64,000 nucleotides of DNA from Rhodomicrobium sp. Az07 (GCF_018619475.1 NZ_JAHFZG010000013.1:1-64000); one strand, 5' to 3'; counted from the stretch's first letter, positions 46,264 through 56,150 are shown. Notes: generated from the letters alone by a model not told the origin. Numbers and translations: made by a program.

Positions 46264-47628
46264 ATGAGCAACCAACTCAAATACGTTCTCGACGAAACGC
46301 AAATCCCGAAATTCTGGTACAACCTCACGGCCGACCTGCCTGTGCCTCTGCCGCTCGTGCTGCATCCCGGCACGAAACAACCCGCCGGTCCCGCCGATCT
46401 TGAGCCGCTGTTTCCGATGGCGCTCATCCTTCAGGAAGTTTCGACCGAGCGCGAAATCGAGATTCCCGAGCCGATCCGCGACGTCTATCGCATGTGGCGG
46501 CCGTCGCCGCTCTACCGCGCGCGCCGCCTCGAACAGGCGCTCGGCACCCCCGCCAAGATCTACTACAAGAACGAGGGCGTCTCGCCCGCGGGTTCGCACA
46601 AGCCGAACACGGCCGTGCCGCAGGCCTGGTATAACAAGGAAGAGGGCATCCAGCGGCTTTCCACCGAGACGGGCGCGGGACAATGGGGCGCGTCGCTCGC
46701 CTTCGCGGGCGCCTTGTTCGGCATTGACGTGACCGTGTTTCAGGTCCGCGTGTCCTTCGACCAGAAGCCTTATCGTCGCGCGCTGATGGAAACCTACGGC
46801 GCACGCTGCATCGCCTCGCCGTCGGACCGGACTGAGTCGGGGCGCGCCATGCTCGCGCAACACCCGAACAGCCCAGGCTCGCTCGGCATGGCCATCTCCG
46901 AAGCGGTGGAGATCGCGGCCAAAGATCCGGCGGTGAAATATGCGCTCGGCTCTGTGCTGAACCATGTGATGCTGCATCAGACGATCATCGGCGAGGAGGC
47001 CATCAAGCAATTCGAGATGGCGGGGGACGATCCGGACATCGTGATCGGCTGCACGGGCGGCGGCTCGAACTTCGCGGGCATCGCGTTCCCGTTCCTCGGG
47101 CTGCAACTGCGCGGCGGCCGCAAGCGGCGCATCATCGCCGTGGAGCCCACGACCTGTCCCACATTGACGCGCGGCCGATACGCCTACGACTTCGGCGATA
47201 CCGCACACCTGACACCGCTCATGAAAATGCACACGCTCGGCTCGACGTTCATGCCGCCCGCGACCCATTCCGGCGGTCTGCGTTATCACGGCATGGCGCC
47301 GATGGTTTCGCATGTCTACGAGCTGGGGCTGATCGAGGCGCGCGCCTATCACCAGAGGACATGTTTCGATGCGGGCGTGCAGTTCGCGCGCTGCGAAGGC
47401 ATCGTGCCCGCGCCGGAGTCGACCCACGCCGTGCGCTGCGCGATCGATGAGGCACTGCGGTGCAAGGCGGAAGGCAAGGCCGAGACGATCCTGTTCAACC
47501 TGTCGGGTCACGGCCATTTCGACATGGGGGCTTACATCAACTACTTCGAAGGCCGGATGATCGATCAGGATTACGACGAAGGCGCGCTTGCGACGGCCCT
47601 TTCCAAGCTGCCCGCCGTGGCCGCTTAA
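46264..47628 (+). CDS. trpB2: TrpB2-type tryptophan synthase beta-like PLP enzyme
   Basis: The 454-residue PLP enzyme carries AGSHKPNTA (lysine of the Schiff base), GAGQWGASLAFA, CTGGGSNFAG (phosphate loop) and a long N-terminal extension typical of the TrpB2 subfamily. These enzymes condense serine and indole or salvage indole. No trpA is adjacent, as is usual for TrpB2. ATG 46264 follows GGAAGG. The 296-base gap upstream contains no gene. Confidence 0.9.
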   Translation: MSNQLKYVLDETQIPKFWYNLTADLPVPLPLVLHPGTKQPAGPADLEPLFPMALILQEVSTEREIEIPEPIRDVYRMWRPSPLYRARRLEQALGTPAKIYYKNEGVSPAGSHKPNTAVPQAWYNKEEGIQRLSTETGAGQWGASLAFAGALFGIDVTVFQVRVSFDQKPYRRALMETYGARCIASPSDRTESGRAMLAQHPNSPGSLGMAISEAVEIAAKDPAVKYALGSVLNHVMLHQTIIGEEAIKQFEMAGDDPDIVIGCTGGGSNFAGIAFPFLGLQLRGGRKRRIIAVEPTTCPTLTRGRYAYDFGDTAHLTPLMKMHTLGSTFMPPATHSGGLRYHGMAPMVSHVYELGLIEARAYHQRTCFDAGVQFARCEGIVPAPESTHAVRCAIDEALRCKAEGKAETILFNLSGHGHFDMGAYINYFEGRMIDQDYDEGALATALSKLPAVAA

Positions 47629-47641
47629 GCGCTTGAGAACA

Positions 47642-47670
47642 GCCCGCGGCATCAACGTCATGCCGCGGGC
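47642..47670. terminator. Bidirectional hairpin between trpB2 and arfB
   Basis: GCCCGCGGCAT and ATGCCGCGGGC form a perfect 11-base-pair stem with a seven-base loop between two convergent genes. No T-run is visible on the plus strand beyond TTCCTC. Confidence 0.65.
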
Positions 47671-47678
47671 GCACTTCC

Positions 47679-48104
47679 TCAATCGCCGCTGGCGCCGGGG
47701 GCTTGCCGCTGGCGCTTGACTTCGCTCCGCTTCGATTTGCCCGCGAGCCGCCGCTGCTTGGAACCGAGCGTCGGCCGCGTCGGTCGGCGGACGGGGCGCT
47801 CGATGGCGGCCTGCCGGATCATTCGGACGAGCCTGTCGACCACGTCCTTCCGGTTTGCCTCCTGCGTGCGGTAGCTGCCGCCCGTCAGCACGATCTCGCC
47901 ATCCTTCGTCAACCGCGATCCGGCGATGCGTTCAAGACGAAAGCGCACCGCGTCGGGCAGGCTCGGCGAGCGGCGTGCATCGAAGCGCAGTTGCGCGGCG
48001 GTCGAAACCTTGTTGACGTTCTGACCGCCGGGGCCGCTCGCGCGGATGAACGTCACGGCGATCTCGCCCTCGTCGAGGTCGATCCTGTCCGTTATCGCGA
48101 TCAT
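47679..48104 (-). CDS. arfB: Alternative ribosome-rescue factor ArfB
   Basis: The 141-residue protein has the release-factor domain motif FIRASGPGGQNVNKV (GGQ) followed by the basic C-terminal tail (RRLAGKSKRSEVKRQR) that enters the mRNA channel. It hydrolyses peptidyl-tRNA on ribosomes stalled without a stop codon. ATG 48104 (MIAITDRIDL) fits the family length; the frame is open further upstream. Confidence 0.9.
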   Translation of the reverse strand: MIAITDRIDLDEGEIAVTFIRASGPGGQNVNKVSTAAQLRFDARRSPSLPDAVRFRLERIAGSRLTKDGEIVLTGGSYRTQEANRKDVVDRLVRMIRQAAIERPVRRPTRPTLGSKQRRLAGKSKRSEVKRQRQAPGASGD

Positions 48105-48276
48105 CCCAATCCCGCCCGCGTCGTCTGTGATGCTTTGTCGCCCGAAATGGCGCCCTTGCTTGTAGCTTATCCTCAATGCCTTCGATACGGGTTATCGGGC
48201 GAGCGCGATGGCGGATTGCTCGCGGCGCGCGGTTCCTCATTCAACGAGGCGCGCAATTGGAAGGACCATTCCCGGC

Positions 48277-48678
48277 ATGACGGTGGAAAAGACATATCGC
48301 GGCCCATGTCCCTGCGGGAGCTTGTTAAGCTACGCGCTGTGCTGCCAGAAATTGCACAATGGCGAACCGGCAGCCGACGCCGAAGCGCTGATGCGGTCGC
48401 GATACACCGCGTTCGGGCTGAAACTTCAGGATTATCTGCTCGCAACCTGGCATGCGAGCACGCTCCCCACGGATCTGGACGTCGAGGCGTCCGCGCGTCG
48501 CTGGCTGGGCCTGAAGGTGATGCGCCACGAGGTCACCGGGCCCGACACGGCCGATGTCGAATTCACCGCACGCTACAAGGCCAAAGGCCGCGCTTGGGAA
48601 ATCCACGAGACAAGCCACTTCGTTCGCGAGGACGGACGCTGGTTTTACGTCGACGGCGACTTCGAAAAGCAGCCGTGA
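48277..48678 (+). CDS. YchJ-family (UPF0225) SEC-C-motif protein
   Basis: The 133-residue protein has a SEC-C zinc motif at the N-terminus (GPCPCGSLLSYALCC, C-x-C...CC) and the NTF2-like YchJ domain (ALMRSRYTAFGLKLQDYL, REDGRWFYVDGD). The biochemical role of this family is unknown. GGAAGGA lies 11 bases before ATG 48277. It starts 172 bases from the divergent arfB start. Confidence 0.85.
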   Translation: MTVEKTYRGPCPCGSLLSYALCCQKLHNGEPAADAEALMRSRYTAFGLKLQDYLLATWHASTLPTDLDVEASARRWLGLKVMRHEVTGPDTADVEFTARYKAKGRAWEIHETSHFVREDGRWFYVDGDFEKQP

Positions 48679-48729
48679 TCCCAGATGGCGCGAGAAAGAC
48701 CTCGCGCCCGCTGCCAGGCGCCGCGCCGT

Positions 48730-49461
48730 TTACGCCGCAAGCTTCGACTGGACGGCGGCAACCAACGCGCGCGCGTTGAACGGCTTCGCAAGCACCACCT
48801 CGCTTGCCGCCCCGAGCTGCTCCGTGACTGCTTCCGGATGAGCGGTGATATAGATGACGTCGGCGTGGATCTGCTCGCGGATTGCGTTCACCACATCGAT
48901 GCCAGTCTCATCCCTGAGCCGATAATCCGCGACGATCAGCTTCGGGTGAGACAAGCCCACGATCCGCAAAGCTTCCTCGCGATTCTTGGCGATGCCAGCG
49001 ACCGAGAGGCCGAGCGTCTTGATGATCTTCTGGAGATCGAGCGCGATCATGGCCTCGTCCTCGATGATCAGGACAGCGGGCTTGGGGCGCAATTCCAGAA
49101 GCGAAGAAACGTAATGCCGCCGAACGGCGGTTTCCGTCATCTCCATCACTTCGGCCACGTCGACGAAAGAGAATCCCATGACCGCGCGAAGCGCGACGAT
49201 CTGGCGGCGCTGGTACGGAAGCTTCAGCAACTCGGCACCGATACCGCAGCCTCCACTGAAGCGCACGTCAGCCTGAGGCGCTCTCGAAGCGGAAGCTTCG
49301 TTCACGAATTGGTACAGCCGAAATCTTGACGATCCCCCGTTCCGGGCATGGGCCTCCAGAGCTTCGGCAACGGCAATGTGGCTCAGTTGCCGGTTCCCCA
49401 GTATGCAGGAGGCATAGCGATAAATATTTTTTATTAGTTCGTTGGAAAGAGCTTCGCCCAT
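48730..49461 (-). CDS. phyR: PhyR-like general stress response regulator
   Basis: The 243-residue protein has an N-terminal sigma-factor-like domain (about 1-110; region-2- and region-4-like helices ending AVMGFSFVDVAEVM) and a C-terminal receiver (AVLIIEDEAMIALDLQ; acceptor Asp in LIVADYRLRD; Lys in VVLAKPFN). Phosphorylated PhyR sequesters the anti-sigma factor NepR and frees EcfG. GAGGA precedes ATG 49461. No nepR or ecfG is seen within 1.1 kb, although these are often adjacent, so it may be a secondary PhyR or an isolated locus. Confidence 0.82.
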   Translation of the reverse strand: MGEALSNELIKNIYRYASCILGNRQLSHIAVAEALEAHARNGGSSRFRLYQFVNEASASRAPQADVRFSGGCGIGAELLKLPYQRRQIVALRAVMGFSFVDVAEVMEMTETAVRRHYVSSLLELRPKPAVLIIEDEAMIALDLQKIIKTLGLSVAGIAKNREEALRIVGLSHPKLIVADYRLRDETGIDVVNAIREQIHADVIYITAHPEAVTEQLGAASEVVLAKPFNARALVAAVQSKLAA

Positions 49462-50608
49462 TATTGAACGATCCTCGCTAATCATCCCAAGCATCGGCTC
49501 GGCCGGTGCGGAACCGCCCGCACTCGTTGCGACGCTGGTGCGCCGCTACGAATCCGATTCGAAACTGCGCCGATATAGCGATGACATTGAGTCGCGGCGT
49601 TTTCAGAGCATGTCGCAATGAAACAAATGTAAGCGGCAGAGCATCGAATTGCCGACCATACTTGAGATGACGGTGCAGGAGAAGCCGAAAAATTTAATCG
49701 ACTAATGCCCGTTACCCTCTTGTCCGAAAAAAAGCGCCGGCGTCAGGGCAAGGGAGCACCCTGAGCGACCGGCGATAGAGTTTCCCGTTCCAACTTGGGT
49801 CACGACACGCCCATCCGACCATCCCGGCTTGCGCGGCGTAACAGATTTGGAAGCAATTTGCGTGCCATGCATCCTCGCATGCCATATCGCCCCTGCCTCT
49901 CGCCGCGACGAACCGCCCCATTTTTGCAGCACCCCGAGAAAACGGACTTTGCGACGGCGCATTTGCCGCTATCGGCGAATTGTCGACGGGAGCAGCGCCC
50001 TCGAAGCGCCCTGCACTGCCGCGTCTCAACGAACCGACGCGAGTGGGAGTGCGCAAAAAGCGCGCACGCCGCCGAACAACAGAGCAAATTCTGATACGCT
50101 CGACGCGTCTTTTTGAGCCGGTGCGAAGATTAACGCCAATTGTAAGCTCCCTTTGTGGCGGTCGCTACAAGTAGCGCGCAGATCGCTCGCGACCCGAGGC
50201 GCCGCAAATCGGTGTGAATCGGCCCGGCTTGTTCCGGGCTGCGCCGAATTAATCGAGTTTCACAAGCGATTGCAATGTGTTGCTCCTCTCATCCGTGGGC
50301 CGCTGCATACGCTTTTGGCGCGCTCTCCGGGGAGAAATCGCAAGGCCAAAAGGTTACCGAATCGTGCTTTGAACATATTGTCTTGCAAATTCAATACTCG
50401 GAAGTTAGGCTTCACGAAATTAACGTAGATGTAATCTTTAAATAAAATTGGATTAAAAGCTTTAATAAATCTATATTGTGGTGGTCATACTTAGATCACA
50501 TTTCGATTCAGGAAATGAAGCTTGAGCCTGTTCTTCCCATGACTTGGGACAGCTTCGAATCGCCACCTGGCGTGAGCGCTGGTCTGGCGTAGTTTACAAG
50601 GAGTGAAG
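49462..50608. other. Long intergenic region, nothing recognised
   Basis: About 1.15 kb between the phyR-like gene and the L,D-transpeptidase. Open frames exist on both strands near 49700-50100, but none resembles a known protein and they overlap one another. The part from about 50400 is AT-rich and may hold the promoter of the transpeptidase. I see no tRNA-like fold. Confidence 0.5.
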
Positions 50609-51667
50609 ATGCAGTATCGTTTAGTCTGCGTGCTGGTTAGCGCGATAGCCCTTTGCCTGGCGTCCCTTCAAGGCGCCACCGCTAAAAGCCGCGATGCGCG
50701 CGGCGCGGTTGAGAAGGAGAACGCGCTCGCAGCGGAGTTCGAAGGCAAAGGCATGAAGCTCGGCTCTCCCGTCTTCATCCGGATTTACAAGCAAAGCTCG
50801 ACGCTGGAACTCTGGGTCGAGAAAGGCCCGCGCTACGAACTCTTCAAGACCTACGGCATCTGCAAGTTTGCGGGCGGCCTGGGCCCGAAGATGTATGAAG
50901 GCGACCGCCAATCCCCTGAAGGTCTGTACCGCGTGGAATGGGATGACCTGATCGGTCCAAACCCCCGTTGGCATCGCGCGATGAACATCAACTATCCGAA
51001 CGCGTTCGACAAGATGAACGGCCGCAGCGGATCGAGCATCCTCATTCACGGAAAGTGCTCGTCGATCGGCTGCTTCGCCATTCAGGATGCGAATGTCGAG
51101 GAAGTTTACGATGCGGTTCGCGCTGCTCTGCGGGGCGGGCAGGCCCATGTGCCGGTTCTAGCGCTGCCCTTCCGCTTTGCGAAATATGCGCCGGAACTCG
51201 AAGATACGCGCAAGCTGAACGAATTCTGGTCCGATCTTCGCCGCGCCGACATCCTTTTCGACCGCGACCGTCTTCCGCCCATGGCCTATGTCTGCGACAA
51301 CCGCTATTATTTCGCCGACCGCCGTGGCGACAAGGCTCGCCGCGCGGTTCAGCTTCCAGGCTGCAAGCCGCTCGAAAAGCCGCGTTCAGCTCCGCGTCAG
51401 GACGAAGCCAGCAATGCGTCTGACAACATCAAGCCCGTGGCCATCGATCCGCAGGGTCGGCCCGAAGCTCCGTCGGCCATGCCGACCATGCCGACGCTTC
51501 ACAAGGTTTCCAATGATGGCGCTCCGAGCGGCAACCATGTCCTGAAAGCCGCGATCAGCAGCAAGATTTGCCCGCTGAAGTTCCCGCATTGCAGGCAGCA
51601 CGCGAGCGCGCATGTGCGCTTCGCCAAGCTGACGATCAAGGCAAGCGCCGAGAGAACGGAACGCTGA
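50609..51667 (+). CDS. L,D-transpeptidase (YkuD) family protein
   Basis: The 352-residue exported protein has a signal peptide (LVSAIALCLASLQGATA) and a YkuD domain with the catalytic HGKCSSIGCFAI (His...Cys). The spacing of SxGC is that of murein L,D-transpeptidases, which make 3-3 cross-links or anchor lipoproteins. The C-terminal 100 residues are low-complexity, ending with two cysteines. AAGGAG precedes ATG 50609. Confidence 0.87.
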   Translation: MQYRLVCVLVSAIALCLASLQGATAKSRDARGAVEKENALAAEFEGKGMKLGSPVFIRIYKQSSTLELWVEKGPRYELFKTYGICKFAGGLGPKMYEGDRQSPEGLYRVEWDDLIGPNPRWHRAMNINYPNAFDKMNGRSGSSILIHGKCSSIGCFAIQDANVEEVYDAVRAALRGGQAHVPVLALPFRFAKYAPELEDTRKLNEFWSDLRRADILFDRDRLPPMAYVCDNRYYFADRRGDKARRAVQLPGCKPLEKPRSAPRQDEASNASDNIKPVAIDPQGRPEAPSAMPTMPTLHKVSNDGAPSGNHVLKAAISSKICPLKFPHCRQHASAHVRFAKLTIKASAERTER

Positions 51668-51675
51668 TTGGCGGC

Positions 51676-51716
51676 TACAGCATCGTGCCGCAAATCTGAC
51701 GCGGCACGACGCTGTA
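51676..51716 (+). terminator. Terminator-like hairpin after the L,D-transpeptidase
   Basis: TACAGC-a-TCGTGCCGC and GCGGCACGA-c-GCTGTA pair with one mismatch around a nine-base loop, starting nine bases after the stop. AGTTT follows. Confidence 0.65.
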
Positions 51717-52010
51717 AGTTTCCGGTGTCGTCAGCTTCTCTGCGTCGAAATCGAGTCCGATTTAACGCAGGCCGATCGAAACAGACAGGGCCAGAGCCCC
51801 GCGCGATTGCGGATCTCTGGCACGGAAAGAGCGCTCGCCGAATATGGCCGGGCGCTTTTTTCATGTCCGCCAGCGTTTCACTCGTAAGCCGCTCCCGTGA
51901 CATCGCGTGAACCGAGCGGCGCGGGAAATGCAAGAGCTATGCGGGGGCTCAGGAAACGACCTTCACACGCCACAGATACGAAATCGGCGCGAGGACCGCT
52001 CCGCGCGCAG

Positions 52011-52036
52011 CAAACCGTTCCGGCCGGAACGGTTTG
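52011..52036. repeat. 26-bp perfect palindrome
   Basis: CAAACCGTTCCGG and CCGGAACGGTTTG are adjacent with no spacer. It sits 11 bases before a second, larger inverted repeat and next to an IS5 remnant. It may be a dispersed repeat of this genome or a protein-binding site. Confidence 0.8.
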
Positions 52037-52047
52037 ATTTGACGGAT

Positions 52048-52087
52048 GGAGCCGGATTCACCGATCGACTCGATCGGTTCCGGCTCC
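52048..52087. repeat. Inverted repeat bordering the IS5 remnant (partner copy at 52424-52465)
   Basis: GGAGCCGGA plus ACCGATCG pairs with CGATCGGT plus TCCGGCTCC within 40 bases. A related sequence (TTCACCGATC ... ACCGATCGGATCCGGCTCC) occurs just beyond the other end of the IS5 remnant. The element therefore appears to lie within or between copies of this repeat. Confidence 0.65.
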
Positions 52088-52414
52088 GGGCCGACATCCC
52101 AGCCCGTACGGCCCGCATACCACCTGCGTGAACCGCTTCAACCGCTGGCGCAAGGCGGGTGTGTGGGACCGACTTCTCGACGCGATTTCAAAGGCTTACG
52201 ACGACAACATCAAGCTCATGCCGAACCGGAAGAAGCGTCCGGCCTTCTCGGCCTGGCCTTACCGCCAGAGAAACGCCGTCGAGCGCTTCTTCAACAAACT
52301 CAAACTTTCCGCGCTATAGCAACCCGATACGACAAGCGCGACGACAATTTCCTCGCATCCGTCAAGCTCGCGTCAGTCCGCATCTGGCTGCGGGCTTACG
52401 AGTCGGTGACCTAG
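52088..52414 (+). pseudogene. IS5-family (IS427-like) remnant with internal deletion
   Basis: It matches the copy at 10003-10771 in two blocks: VNRFNRWRKAGVWDRLLDAI ... SKAYD, then directly NIKLMPNRKKRPAFSAW ... RNAVERFFNK. About 300 bases between them are absent. A further base change near 52310 stops the frame, and the right end (GAGTCGGTGACCTAG) is intact. It keeps TAC where the 10-kb copy has TAA. It could be moved only by a related transposase. Confidence 0.8.
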
Positions 52415-52740
52415 AGACGAATTCACCGATCAGGTCGGGTCAACCGATCGGATCCGGCTCCAGGGGCGGGAGCGCATGTTCACACGTCCAGCGTGACATG
52501 AAATTCGAGTGCAACCCGTGCAAAGACCCCGGTTACGCTGTGCGCTTCCGAAAAATCACCTTTTCCATATGTAACCTGAATACCACAGAGCGCTCAAACA
52601 TAGCCTCCTATGCCGATTTTCATCCGAACAGGTGATGCAGGGGCCGGATCCCCACGCTATCAATCACCCATACTTGGTTTGTAAGCACCAATCCGTAATA
52701 ACGATCCGTTTTGCAGAATAGTGCTCGGGTAACTCCGGAA
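52415..52740. other. Intergenic, no gene recognised
   Basis: About 325 bases between the IS5 remnant and the ROK kinase. Apart from the partner copy of the inverted repeat (52424-52465) nothing is identified. Near 52730-52760 GGGTAACTCC and GGGTTACCCG partly pair over the kinase stop and could act as its terminator. Confidence 0.45.
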
Positions 52741-53658
52741 TTAAACGGGGTTACCCGAGTATATCAATCGGGCAGCGCCACGGACGCCGCTGGAATCTCC
52801 CCAGCGGTTTTTCACAAGCGATGTTGCGACGCGGTCGGAGAAAACCCAACCGGGCAACAGGTCCATCGCTCTTGCGATGACGCTGTCGATATTCGAGACA
52901 CCGCCGCCGAACACGATGATGTCGGGGTCCAGAATATTGACAACCGAAGCGAGCGCCTTCGCCATTCTTCTCGAATAAGTTTCCAGAGCGGCAACCGCCG
53001 CCGCTTCTCCCGCGTCGGCTCGCTCCGCGATCATCCTCGCGTCGACGGTCTCGCCCGAAAGGGCCGCATACTGGCGCTGGAGCGCCGGGCCGCTCAGGAA
53101 GGTCTCGATACAGCCGCGCTTGCCGCAATAGCAAGGCTCGCCCGGCCATTCGTCGGTGTCGGGCCAGGGGAGCGCGTTGTGACCCCACTCGCCGCCGAGC
53201 GCGTTCAGCCCCAGATGCGAGCGCCCCTCGATCACGATCCCGCCGCCGACGCCCGTGCCGATAATCACGCCGAAAACGGCGCGATAGCCCGCGCCCGCTC
53301 CATCCGCCGCCTCGGACAGCGCGAAACAGTTCGCGTCGTTTTCGACGACGCAAGGCAAGGAAAGGCGCGCCTGGAGATCGCGATGCAGCGGCTTCCCGTT
53401 GAGCCATGTCGAGTTTGCGTTGCGGACCAGTCCGGTAGCGGGCGAGAGGCTCCCCGGAATGCCGATGCCGACGCCGGCGATGTTCGCCCGCGGCAAGCCA
53501 TCGATGCAACGCGCGACGAGAGCCGCAATCGCGTCGAGCGTGCCTTCGTAGTCTCCGCGCGGCGTCGCGATCCGCAAGCGCTCGCGCTCATCGCCGTCGG
53601 GCGACAAGGCAAGCGCCTCGATCTTCGTGCCCCCGAGATCCACCCCAACCCGCCACAT
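52741..53658 (-). CDS. ROK-family sugar kinase
   Basis: The 305-residue kinase has the ATP-site opening GVDLGGTKIEA, GIGIPGSLSP, catalytic Asp in VENDANCFALSE, and the ROK zinc motif (GHNALP ... CYCGKRGCIETFLSG). Likely substrates are fructose, glucose or N-acetylhexosamine; the sequence does not decide. ATG 53658 is preferred since GAGGG lies eight bases upstream; the longer frame adds three residues. An exported protein is encoded immediately upstream in the same direction. Confidence 0.88.
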   Translation of the reverse strand: MWRVGVDLGGTKIEALALSPDGDERERLRIATPRGDYEGTLDAIAALVARCIDGLPRANIAGVGIGIPGSLSPATGLVRNANSTWLNGKPLHRDLQARLSLPCVVENDANCFALSEAADGAGAGYRAVFGVIIGTGVGGGIVIEGRSHLGLNALGGEWGHNALPWPDTDEWPGEPCYCGKRGCIETFLSGPALQRQYAALSGETVDARMIAERADAGEAAAVAALETYSRRMAKALASVVNILDPDIIVFGGGVSNIDSVIARAMDLLPGWVFSDRVATSLVKNRWGDSSGVRGAARLIYSGNPV

Positions 53659-53711
53659 GGCAAGCACCCTCGGCTGAAACCCCGGCGCCCACGCGCGGGA
53701 CGGCTTGAAGC

Positions 53712-54263
53712 CTATCTTGCGACGCTCGCCGCCGCGATGACCTTTTTCGTATCGGCGATCGTTTCAAGCACCTGCTGCGATCCGTTGCGGGTGCCGATCA
53801 CCGTCTTGCTCGCCGGGTTGTGCAGGCCGGGAATGGCGCCCGTGATGTCGGTCACCTTGTTCGCGACGAGGTAGATCGTGTAGCCGTTTGGCGCCGTCAG
53901 CTTCATCAAGGGCGATTTCTTGCTCACCTCGCCGACGAGGGCATCGAGCGGCGCGGCGATGAACATGCGGTTGTTGCCGAAATCGACGATGGACGAGCCG
54001 TTCGGCTCATCGGACGCAAACGAGCGCCTGATCCGCCAGATGTCGGAGAAGAGCACCGTTTGCGGGCCGCCCTCGCGCAGATTGACGGTCATGCTCTCGG
54101 CGCCGATCGTGGTGATCTTGCCGGGATAGTTGCGACCGATGATATTGGTCGGGCCACGCATCGGCTGGCCGAAAAAGCCCTGCGCGATTGCGGCTTGTGG
54201 TATCGGCGTCGTCCCGGCGATTGCCGCCACGGAAGCGAGCCAGAACGCAAAGCGAAATTTCAT
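53712..54263 (-). CDS. Exported protein of unknown function
   Basis: The 183-residue protein has a signal peptide (FRFAFWLASVAAIAGTTP...AIAQG) and a small beta-rich mature part (NYPGKITTIGAESMTVNLRE, SSIVDFGNNRMFIA). I do not recognise the family. GAGGGGACGG immediately precedes ATG 54263. The 53-base gap to the ROK gene suggests a shared transcript. Confidence 0.65.
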   Translation of the reverse strand: MKFRFAFWLASVAAIAGTTPIPQAAIAQGFFGQPMRGPTNIIGRNYPGKITTIGAESMTVNLREGGPQTVLFSDIWRIRRSFASDEPNGSSIVDFGNNRMFIAAPLDALVGEVSKKSPLMKLTAPNGYTIYLVANKVTDITGAIPGLHNPASKTVIGTRNGSQQVLETIADTKKVIAAASVAR

Positions 54264-54625
54264 CCGTCCCCTCGATCCGTCCGCGCGAAACGCGGCTGGA
54301 ATTTGCAAACAGGTCGATACCTTGAACCAGGGCGCCCGGCGCCGCTCCCGCAACTTGCACTCTCACACTTTCGAAACAGACGCCACGCGCAACCGGCACC
54401 GTCAACCGCACATAAAAGCGAAAAGACGATCAAAAGGTGACGCGCGACCGCAAGCATCTTCGCTCAACCGCTTTTCAGCAGCGTCAATCTAACGCGCGTG
54501 TCTGGCCGAAGGCTGATCGGACTGCCGACGCCGCGCTTGGGGAAACGCAGACGGAGCGAAACAGGACGGCTGCTTCCACATGCTGTTGCCTCCGTGCCCG
54601 CGCGCGGGCGTCGGAGGCGTTCGCA
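54264..54625. other. Intergenic, no gene recognised
   Basis: About 360 bases between lpdA and the exported-protein gene, both on the minus strand. No convincing open frame, tRNA or strong terminator hairpin was found. It should carry the end of the sucCDAB-lpd transcript and the promoter of the downstream gene. Confidence 0.5.
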
Positions 54626-56035
54626 TCAGATGTGGATCGCGCGCTTGCCGACAGCGAGCGCGGCTTCCTTCACGGCTTCGGGCAGCGTTGGATGCGCGTG
54701 GCAGGTGCGCGCGAGGTCTTCCGCCGAGCCGCCGAACTCCATCAGCACCGCCGCTTCGGCGATCATGTTGCCCGCGTCCGGCCCGAGGATATGCACGCCG
54801 AGCACGCGGTCCGTCTTCGCATCCGCGAGGATCTTCACGAAGCCTTCGGTCTGCCGGTTCACCTTGGCACGGCCGTTCGCGGTGAACGGGAACTTGCCGA
54901 CCGTATAATCGACGCCCTCAGCCTTCAGGCTCTCTTCCGTCTTCCCGACACTTGCGACCTCGGGATAGGTGTAGATCACGCCGGGAATGACGCCGTAATT
55001 CACGTGGCCAGCCTTGCCCGCGAGGTTCTCGGCGACGGCAACGCCCTCATCTTCCGCCTTGTGCGCAAGCATCGGCCCACGGATCACGTCGCCGATGGCA
55101 TAGATGCCGGGCACGTTTGTCTGGAAATGGTCGTCGACAACGATGCGGCGCTTGTTGTCGATGGCGACGCCCGCCTCTTCGAGGCCGAGCCCCTCGGTGT
55201 AGGGCACGCGGCCGACGGCAACGAGCACATGGCTCGCCTCGAACTCTTCCGCAACGCCATCGCCCGAAGCCGGCGCAACCGCAACCTTGAGCGGGCCTTT
55301 GCCGTTCGCCTTGACGCCCGTCACCTTCTGGCTGACGCGGAAGGCCATCCCCTGCTTTTCGAGGATGCGCTGGAAGCTCTTCACCACGTCATTGTCCATG
55401 CCGGGCAGGATGCGGTCGAGGAATTCCACAACCGTCACCTTCGCGCCGAGCCTGCGCCAGACGGAGCCGAGTTCGAGGCCGATCACGCCGCCGCCGATGA
55501 CGACGAGATGCTCGGGAACGGCGTTGAGGTCGAGCGCGCCGGTGGAGGAAACGACGCGCTTCTCGTCGATCTCGATGCCCGGCAGCCGCACGATGTCGGA
55601 GCCGGTGGCGATGACGATGGCCTTCGTCTTGAGCGTTTCCACCGCGCCGTCAGCGGCCGTGACCGAAACCTTGCCCGCACCCGCGACGCGCCCCGTGCCG
55701 CGCCAGGTGTCGATCTTGTTCTTCTTCAGGAGATATTCGACGCCCTTGACGTTCCCCTCGATGCCCTCGGCCTTGTATTTCATCATCGCCGCGAGATCGA
55801 GTTGCGGCTTCACCTTGATGCCCATCCCCGCGAAACCGTGGCCTGCCTCCTCGTAAAGCTCGGATGCGTGGAGCAGCGCCTTCGACGGGATACAGCCGAC
55901 ATTCAGGCAGGTGCCGCCGAAGGTCGGGTTCTTTTCCACGATCGCTGTCTTGAGCCCGAGTTGCGCGGCGCGGATCGCGCAGACATAACCGCCGGGGCCG
56001 CTTCCGATTACGATAAGCTCGTACGCATCAGCCAT
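54626..56035 (-). CDS. lpdA: Dihydrolipoyl dehydrogenase (E3)
   Basis: The 469-residue flavoprotein has FAD site [18 protein letters not shown], redox cysteines [13 protein letters not shown], an NAD site ([12 protein letters not shown]) and the C-terminal His-Glu ([16 protein letters not shown]). It reoxidises the lipoyl groups of the 2-oxoglutarate dehydrogenase complex, consistent with its place after sucA-sucB. ATG 56035 ([11 protein letters not shown]) is the start; the gap after sucB is 115 bases. Confidence 0.95.
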   Translation of the reverse strand: MADAYELIVIGSGPGGYVCAIRAAQLGLKTAIVEKNPTFGGTCLNVGCIPSKALLHASELYEEAGHGFAGMGIKVKPQLDLAAMMKYKAEGIEGNVKGVEYLLKKNKIDTWRGTGRVAGAGKVSVTAADGAVETLKTKAIVIATGSDIVRLPGIEIDEKRVVSSTGALDLNAVPEHLVVIGGGVIGLELGSVWRRLGAKVTVVEFLDRILPGMDNDVVKSFQRILEKQGMAFRVSQKVTGVKANGKGPLKVAVAPASGDGVAEEFEASHVLVAVGRVPYTEGLGLEEAGVAIDNKRRIVVDDHFQTNVPGIYAIGDVIRGPMLAHKAEDEGVAVAENLAGKAGHVNYGVIPGVIYTYPEVASVGKTEESLKAEGVDYTVGKFPFTANGRAKVNRQTEGFVKILADAKTDRVLGVHILGPDAGNMIAEAAVLMEFGGSAEDLARTCHAHPTLPEAVKEAALAVGKRAIHI

Positions 56036-56150
56036 GAGTGTCTCCATGGGTCAGCCGGGCGTGCGTCGCCCGTAAATGTGTGTCGTCGATTACCTGCGCC
56101 TCCTCGCCGCGCCGCGCGGAAAAGCGCGCGCCGAAGGCGATCCGCGCTCT

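Noticed and set aside
48687-48708. Hairpin GGCGCGAG/CTCGCGCC after the YchJ-like gene as terminator
   Set aside because: Short stem without a T-run; common in GC-rich DNA, so evidence is too weak.
50150-50300. tRNA-like GC-rich stretch
   Set aside because: No cloverleaf with a T-loop or anticodon stem could be drawn.
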